DNA from: Streptomyces sedi
GTDB taxonomy: Bacteria > Actinomycetota > Actinomycetes > Streptomycetales > Streptomycetaceae
Reading direction: 5' to 3'
Assembly (NCBI RefSeq): GCF_006335015.1
Contig: NZ_VDGT01000020.1
Span: 62,001-126,000, forward strand
DNA length: 64,000 nt
Each line of letters opens with the position of its first letter. Within the stretch, counting starts at the first letter, position 1. The translations under genes and the position numbers were made by a program. This document shows, piece by piece, positions 60,460 to 64,000 of the stretch. Under the pieces are notes generated by a model. The model searched no databases and was not told where the DNA came from. It worked only from the letters and a program-made list of their open reading frames with translations.

Positions 60460-61911
60460 TCAGCCGAGGTCGACCCGCGGGTAGAGCGGGTGCTTGTCCA
60501 GCAGGTCGGCGGCGCGGCCGGCGACCTCCTTGGCCACGCCCTCGCCGAGGACGTAGGTGGCCTTGGAGGGCTTGCCGCTCTTGGCGGTGCCGGGGGTGGT
60601 GCGGCGCAGCACGCTGTCGATCAGCTCGGCGACCTCGTCGAAGCCGTCTGCGGTCAGGCCGCGGGTGGTCAGCGCCGGGGTGCCCAGGCGGATGCCGGAG
60701 GTGTACCAGGCGCCGTTGGGGTCGCGCGGGATCGCGTTGCGGTTGGTGACGATGCCCGCGTCGAGCAGCGCGCCCTCGGCCTGCCGGCCGGTGAGGCCGT
60801 AGCCGGAGACGTCGAGCAGCGCCAGGTGGTTGTCCGTGCCGCCGGTGACCAGCCGGGCGCCGCGCCGGGTCAGGCCCTCGGCAAGCGCCCGGGCGTTGTC
60901 CACCACGTGCTGGGCGTAGTCCTGGAACGCGGGCTGCCTGGCCTCGGCGAGGGCGACGGCCTTGGCGGCCATCACGTGCGGCAACGGGCCGCCGAGCACC
61001 ATCGGGCACCCGCGGTCGACCTGGGCGGCCAGCGAGTCGTCGCACAGCACCATGCCGCCGCGCGGGCCGCGCAGGGACTTGTGGGTGGTGGTGGTGACGA
61101 TCTGGGCGTGCGGCACCGGGTCGAAGTCGCCGGTGAGGACCTTGCCGGCGACCAGCCCGGCGAAGTGCGCCATGTCGACCATCAGCGTGGCGCCGACCTC
61201 GTCGGCGATCTCGCGCATGATGCGGAAGTTGACCCGGCGCGGGTAGGCGGAGTAGCCGGCGATCAGGATCAGCGGGCGGAACTCGCGGGCGGCGGCGCGC
61301 ACCGCGTCGTAGTCCAACAGCCCGGTCTCCGGGTCGGTGCCGTAGGAACGCTGGTGGAACATCTTGCCGGAGATGTTCGGCCGGAAGCCGTGGGTGAGGT
61401 GGCCGCCCGCGTCCAGGGACATGCCGAGCATCCGCTGGTCGCCCAGCGCCTTGCGCAGCCGCTCCCAGTCCTCCTCGCCGAGGTCGTTGACCTGGCGGAC
61501 GCCGGCCTGCTCCAGCGCGGGCAGCTCGACGCGCTGGGCGAGCACCGCCCAGAAGGCGACCAGGTTGGCGTCGATACCGGAGTGCGGCTGCACGTAGGCG
61601 TGCTGGGCGCCGAACAGCTCACGGGCGTGCTCGGCGGCGATGGCCTCGACGGTGTCGACGTTGCGGCAGCCGGCGTAGAAGCGGCGGCCGATGGTGCCCT
61701 CGGCGTACTTGTCGCTGAACCAGTTCCCCATGGCGAGCAGCACGGCGGGCGAGGCGTAGTTCTCGCTGGCGATCAGCTTGAGCGAGGCCCGCTGGTCCTC
61801 GATCTCGGCGCCGATCGCGTCGGCGATCCGGGGCTCGACGCCGCGCACCACGTCGAGCGCCGTGCGGAAGGCGGTGGACTCGGGGGTGGCGGACATGTTC
61901 TCCGTGGTCAC
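60460..61911 (-). CDS. glyA: Serine hydroxymethyltransferase
   Basis: 483 residues, longer than the 420-residue E. coli enzyme. Motifs: LKLIASENYASPAVL, YAEGTIGRRFYAGC, the PLP Lys in TTTTHKSLRGPRGGM, and MVDMAHFAGLVAGKVL. The C-terminus has an extra segment (KSGKPSKATYVLGEGV) found in the long actinobacterial type. It makes glycine and 5,10-methylene-THF from serine. The start is a GTG with a perfect AGGAGG six bases upstream. That ribosome site lies directly after a ZTP riboswitch, so translation should rise when the purine intermediate ZTP accumulates. Confidence 0.96.
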   Translation of the reverse strand: MTTENMSATPESTAFRTALDVVRGVEPRIADAIGAEIEDQRASLKLIASENYASPAVLLAMGNWFSDKYAEGTIGRRFYAGCRNVDTVEAIAAEHARELFGAQHAYVQPHSGIDANLVAFWAVLAQRVELPALEQAGVRQVNDLGEEDWERLRKALGDQRMLGMSLDAGGHLTHGFRPNISGKMFHQRSYGTDPETGLLDYDAVRAAAREFRPLILIAGYSAYPRRVNFRIMREIADEVGATLMVDMAHFAGLVAGKVLTGDFDPVPHAQIVTTTTHKSLRGPRGGMVLCDDSLAAQVDRGCPMVLGGPLPHVMAAKAVALAEARQPAFQDYAQHVVDNARALAEGLTRRGARLVTGGTDNHLALLDVSGYGLTGRQAEGALLDAGIVTNRNAIPRDPNGAWYTSGIRLGTPALTTRGLTADGFDEVAELIDSVLRRTTPGTAKSGKPSKATYVLGEGVAKEVAGRAADLLDKHPLYPRVDLG

Positions 61912-61940
61912 TCAAGGCCTCCTAGGCAGACGTCGCGACG

Positions 61941-62024
61941 GCCCAGGCGCACGGCTCCACATCGCATCGCTGGGGTCGCTTCCCGATGGTTGGGCCCATC
62001 TCGTACGCGCCAGTCACGACCCAC
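61941..62024 (-). promoter_or_regulatory. ZTP (pfl) riboswitch upstream of glyA
   Basis: On the minus strand the two conserved blocks of the pfl motif are present: GGGTCGTGACTGGCG (62008-62022) at the 5' side and GCCGTGCGCCTGGGC (61941-61955) at the 3' side. Between them lie a CCAACCATCGGGAAGCGA-like region and a variable stem. It is followed by a 10-bp palindrome (CGTCGCGACG) and then the AGGAGG of glyA, so control is probably at translation initiation. A -10-like TACGCT lies just before it (62029-62034). pfl RNAs bind ZTP/ZMP and control folate and purine genes, including glyA. Confidence 0.88.
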
Positions 62025-62144
62025 CGGGAGCGTAGCATCGCGGACCGACACCACCGACTGCCGCCCCGGGCCGCTCCCCCGGGTGCGGAGGGCGGCCACC
62101 TGGGGCACCGTGGGAGGTCAGCGGCACAGCCACGGGAGGTCAGC

Positions 62145-62363
62145 GTGTCCGACCACATCTACCGGGTGACCGAGATCGTCGGCTCCTCGCCGGAGGGCGT
62201 GGACGCGGCGATCCGCAACGCGATCGAACGCGCCTCGCGCACCCTGCGGCAGCTGGAGTGGTTCGAGGTGACGCAGGTCCGCGGGCACATCGAGGACGGA
62301 CGGCCGGCGCACTTCCAGGTGGGGCTGAAGGTCGGCTTCCGGTTGGAGGACGCGGGCTCCTGA
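62145..62363 (+). CDS. Dodecin family flavin-binding protein
   Basis: 72 residues, the full size of dodecin. SDHIYRVTEIVGSSPEGVDAAIRNAIERASRTLRQLEWFEVTQVRGHIEDG and the end VGLKVGFRLED match the family. Dodecins assemble into hollow dodecamers that bind FMN or related flavins and CoA; the aromatic that stacks on flavin is Trp in LEWFEV. It starts at a GTG with GGGAGG seven bases upstream; an identical 12-bp copy of that ribosome-site region lies 22 bp earlier. It diverges from glyA and ends at a strong hairpin. Confidence 0.93.
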   Translation: MSDHIYRVTEIVGSSPEGVDAAIRNAIERASRTLRQLEWFEVTQVRGHIEDGRPAHFQVGLKVGFRLEDAGS

Positions 62364-62368
62364 GCGGT

Positions 62369-62394
62369 CGCCCGCCGCGCCCGCGCGGCGGGCG
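62369..62394. terminator. Bidirectional hairpin between dodecin and PfkB genes
   Basis: CGCCCGCCGCG (62369-62379) pairs perfectly with CGCGGCGGGCG (62384-62394) around CCCG, in the 36-bp gap between convergent genes. Confidence 0.8.
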
Positions 62395-62399
62395 CGCGT

Positions 62400-63356
62400 T
62401 CAGCCCCGGTCGGGCGTCTCCGCCCCGCGCGTTCCGTCCGGGGCGGCCGTGTCCGCGCCCTCCCCGTCGAGCAGGGCCCGGGTGGGCGGGTCGGCGCCCT
62501 CGCGCGCGCAGGTGAGCGCGGCGCACCGGGCGCAGCGGGCGAGGACGGCGGCGAGAACGGCGGGGTCGGTGGGGACCGCGCCGCGGCCGGCGAGGTCGTC
62601 GAGCAGCGCGGACTGGAAGGCGTCGCCCGCGCCGACCGTGTCGACCACCGCCACCGCGGGCGCCGGTACGTCGACGCGGTGCGCGGCGGTGAGCCCGAGC
62701 GCGCCCTCCGCTCCCCGGGTGACGACGACCAGCTCGGGACCGAGCGCGCGCAGCGTCTCGGCGGCCTCGCCAACCGTCAGGTCGGGGTAGAGCCAGGCCA
62801 GGTCCTCGTCGCTGGCCTTGAGCACCCTGACCTCGCCGGCCAGCCGTTCGGCGAGCGCGCGGTAGGCGGAGCGGTCGGGGAGCACGGCGGGCCGCACGTT
62901 GAGGTCGGCGACGACCAGCCGGCCCAACGCGCTCTGGGCGGCGGCCAGTTCGAGCACGCGGGAGGCGCCGGGCTCGACGGCGACGGCCAGCGAGCCGGTG
63001 TGCACCACCGCGGTGTCCTCCGGGAGGTCGAGCGCGGTCGGCGCCCAGGAGGTGAGGAAGTCGTAGTGGGCGGAGCCGTCCGCCGCGAGATAGGCCAGCG
63101 CCACGGTCGTCCTCGCGGGACCGCCGGTGGGCAGCCGCACCACCTCGACGCCGGTGCCGGCGAGATGCTCGGCGACCAGCGCGCCCGGCGGGTCGTCGCC
63201 CCAGCTGGTGAGCAGGGTGGCGGGGCGTTCCAACCGGTGCAGGCCGACGGCGACGTTGGCCGGGCTGCCGCCGGGAACGGCGCGCGCCTCCCGGGAACCG
63301 GTCCGCCACAGCAGATCCACCAGGGCCTCGCCGACCACGGCGACCCGAGCCGTCAC
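62400..63356 (-). CDS. PfkB family carbohydrate kinase (fructokinase-like)
   Basis: About 318 residues. The start VAVVGEALVDLLW and PGGSPANVAVGLHRLE are the PfkB N-terminal signature. The C-terminal signature with the catalytic base is VVDTVGAGDAFQSALL, and VKASDEDL-like (VLKASDEDLAWL) and VVVTRGAEGALGL complete the ribokinase fold. It phosphorylates a sugar, probably fructose, in the cytoplasm. The start is uncertain: GGAGGG directly abuts an ATG at 63365, so a GTG nine bases downstream (63356) or three bases downstream (63362) is better placed; I used 63356. No transporter is adjacent in the window. Confidence 0.9.
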   Translation of the reverse strand: MTARVAVVGEALVDLLWRTGSREARAVPGGSPANVAVGLHRLERPATLLTSWGDDPPGALVAEHLAGTGVEVVRLPTGGPARTTVALAYLAADGSAHYDFLTSWAPTALDLPEDTAVVHTGSLAVAVEPGASRVLELAAAQSALGRLVVADLNVRPAVLPDRSAYRALAERLAGEVRVLKASDEDLAWLYPDLTVGEAAETLRALGPELVVVTRGAEGALGLTAAHRVDVPAPAVAVVDTVGAGDAFQSALLDDLAGRGAVPTDPAVLAAVLARCARCAALTCAREGADPPTRALLDGEGADTAAPDGTRGAETPDRG

Positions 63357-63595
63357 GTGCACCATCCCTCCGGCCGACCCGACCCTCGGGCGCGGCATCG
63401 GCCCATCCTGCGGGGCGGACGCGGGACCGGGCAAGTGGCTGACCTGGAGCGGGGGCCGGCGGCCCGGCGCGTCAACCCGTCACGCGTGTGGCAGACATCG
63501 CGGCGTGGGCGCCGCGCCCGCGGGTACGGTGACGCGCAGTGGCGTGAGGGCGCGGCCGGTGGGGGTCGGGCCGCCGGCCCGACCGAGGGAGTGGC

Positions 63596-64000
63596 GTGGC
63601 GACGGGGTTCACCGTGGACATAGCCAGCGCGGACGGAATGCGCACCGCGGAGTGGACGATCGGCGAGGAGTTCCTGATCCGTCCGAACCGGCGCGGTGAG
63701 GACGCCGAACCGTCCGCCCGCGTGCGGCTGTTGGCGCCCGAGGGGCAGGAGACCACGGCGGAGTTGGCGGCCTCGCTGGCGGCGCGCCCGGTGACGGTCG
63801 CCGAGGTCGAGGAACGGCTGCGGCTGCGCGGCGGCGGCCAGCCGCACCCGGTGCTGGCGCTGACGGACCCGGACGGCGCGACGTTGGCGACCGTGCTGCC
63901 GGAGGAACGGGTGCCCTGGCCGCGGCGGTTTCGCGTCGTGGACGCGGAGGACCGGCCGCTGGCGGAGATCCGGCACGCGCCGGCACGGTTCGGCCGGCGC
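63596..64000 (+). CDS. Protein of unknown function (partial, runs off the right edge)
   Basis: The first 135 codons of a gene that continues beyond the window. It starts at a GTG following GAGGGAG (product begins with a residue from GTG, then ATGFTVDIASADGMRTAEWTIGEEF). The visible part is hydrophilic, alternating short beta-like segments (FLIRPNRRGED, VTVAEVEERLRLRGG, VLALTDPDGATLATVLP, RRFRVVDAEDRPLAEIRH). The repeating pattern of a strand, an Asp-Asp/Gly turn and another strand suggests a beta-barrel such as a Tubby/LURP-like fold, but I do not recognise the family. Codon use is normal for this genome. Confidence 0.7.
   Translation, partial: MATGFTVDIASADGMRTAEWTIGEEFLIRPNRRGEDAEPSARVRLLAPEGQETTAELAASLAARPVTVAEVEERLRLRGGGQPHPVLALTDPDGATLATVLPEERVPWPRRFRVVDAEDRPLAEIRHAPARFGRR

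Overview
The window is about 70% GC. Its genes have strongly G/C-ending third codon positions, many GTG starts, frequent 4-bp ATGA/GTGA overlaps and several apparently leaderless promoters. Together with a conservon (cvnA-D), a Rpf/LysM/M23 wall hydrolase, a DUF574-type methyltransferase, dodecin and OleD-like macrolide glycosyltransferase homology, this points to a Streptomyces or close relative. I see no insertion sequences, integrases, CRISPR arrays, tRNA or rRNA. It reads as ordinary chromosome with several accessory metabolic islands.

Layout. 1-6445 (minus): a carbohydrate operon with ROK regulator, RbsA/MglA-type ATPase, permease, Tat-lipoprotein binding protein, Gfo/Idh/MocA oxidoreductase and a TIM-barrel isomerase cut by the window start. 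A 10-bp inverted repeat precedes the regulator. 7029-9523 (plus): a membrane PAP2 phosphatase with a strong terminator, then a secreted Rpf-LysM-(Glu-Pro)n-M23 protein. 9848-14708 (plus): a SAM methyltransferase coupled to a PAS-GGDEF-EAL protein, then methionyl-tRNA synthetase. 14737-18688 (minus): conservon and AlkB-type dioxygenase; a tyrosine phosphatase diverges from AlkB. 19613-23932 (minus): a tightly overlapping squalene/hopanoid-type set (hpnC, hpnD, hpnE, polyprenyl synthase) with no squalene-hopene cyclase beside it. 24097-31220 (minus): a cell-surface polymer or glycolipid cluster with Wzm/Wzt-like exporter, GT2, two CDP-alcohol phosphotransferases, a glycerol-1-phosphate-dehydrogenase-like enzyme and a nucleotidyltransferase.

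31385-44899: galE, a cation diffusion facilitator, two small HATPase proteins, an ABC exporter, an ABC-F protein, an acyl-ACP desaturase behind a palindromic promoter, Tex, a TetR regulator and a second ROK regulator. 45094-54550: a LacI-type regulator whose near-identical palindrome (GAGAGCGCTCTC core) occurs three times: at its own promoter, and just downstream of TTGACA promoters of a secreted glycoside hydrolase and a secreted DUF1996 protein. A Tat-exported beta-helix protein lies downstream of the DUF1996 gene. This looks like a small polysaccharide-degradation regulon. 54669-64000: a possible leaderless octapeptide before an OleD-like glycosyltransferase that lacks the catalytic histidine; a kinase/substrate-binding fusion whose kinase lacks its metal ligands; a class V aminotransferase; endonuclease V; glyA behind a ZTP (pfl) riboswitch; dodecin; a PfkB sugar kinase; and a partial gene of unknown function.

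Most convergent gene pairs are separated by GC-rich hairpins, listed as terminators. Family names come from recognising motifs by eye. No database search was run.
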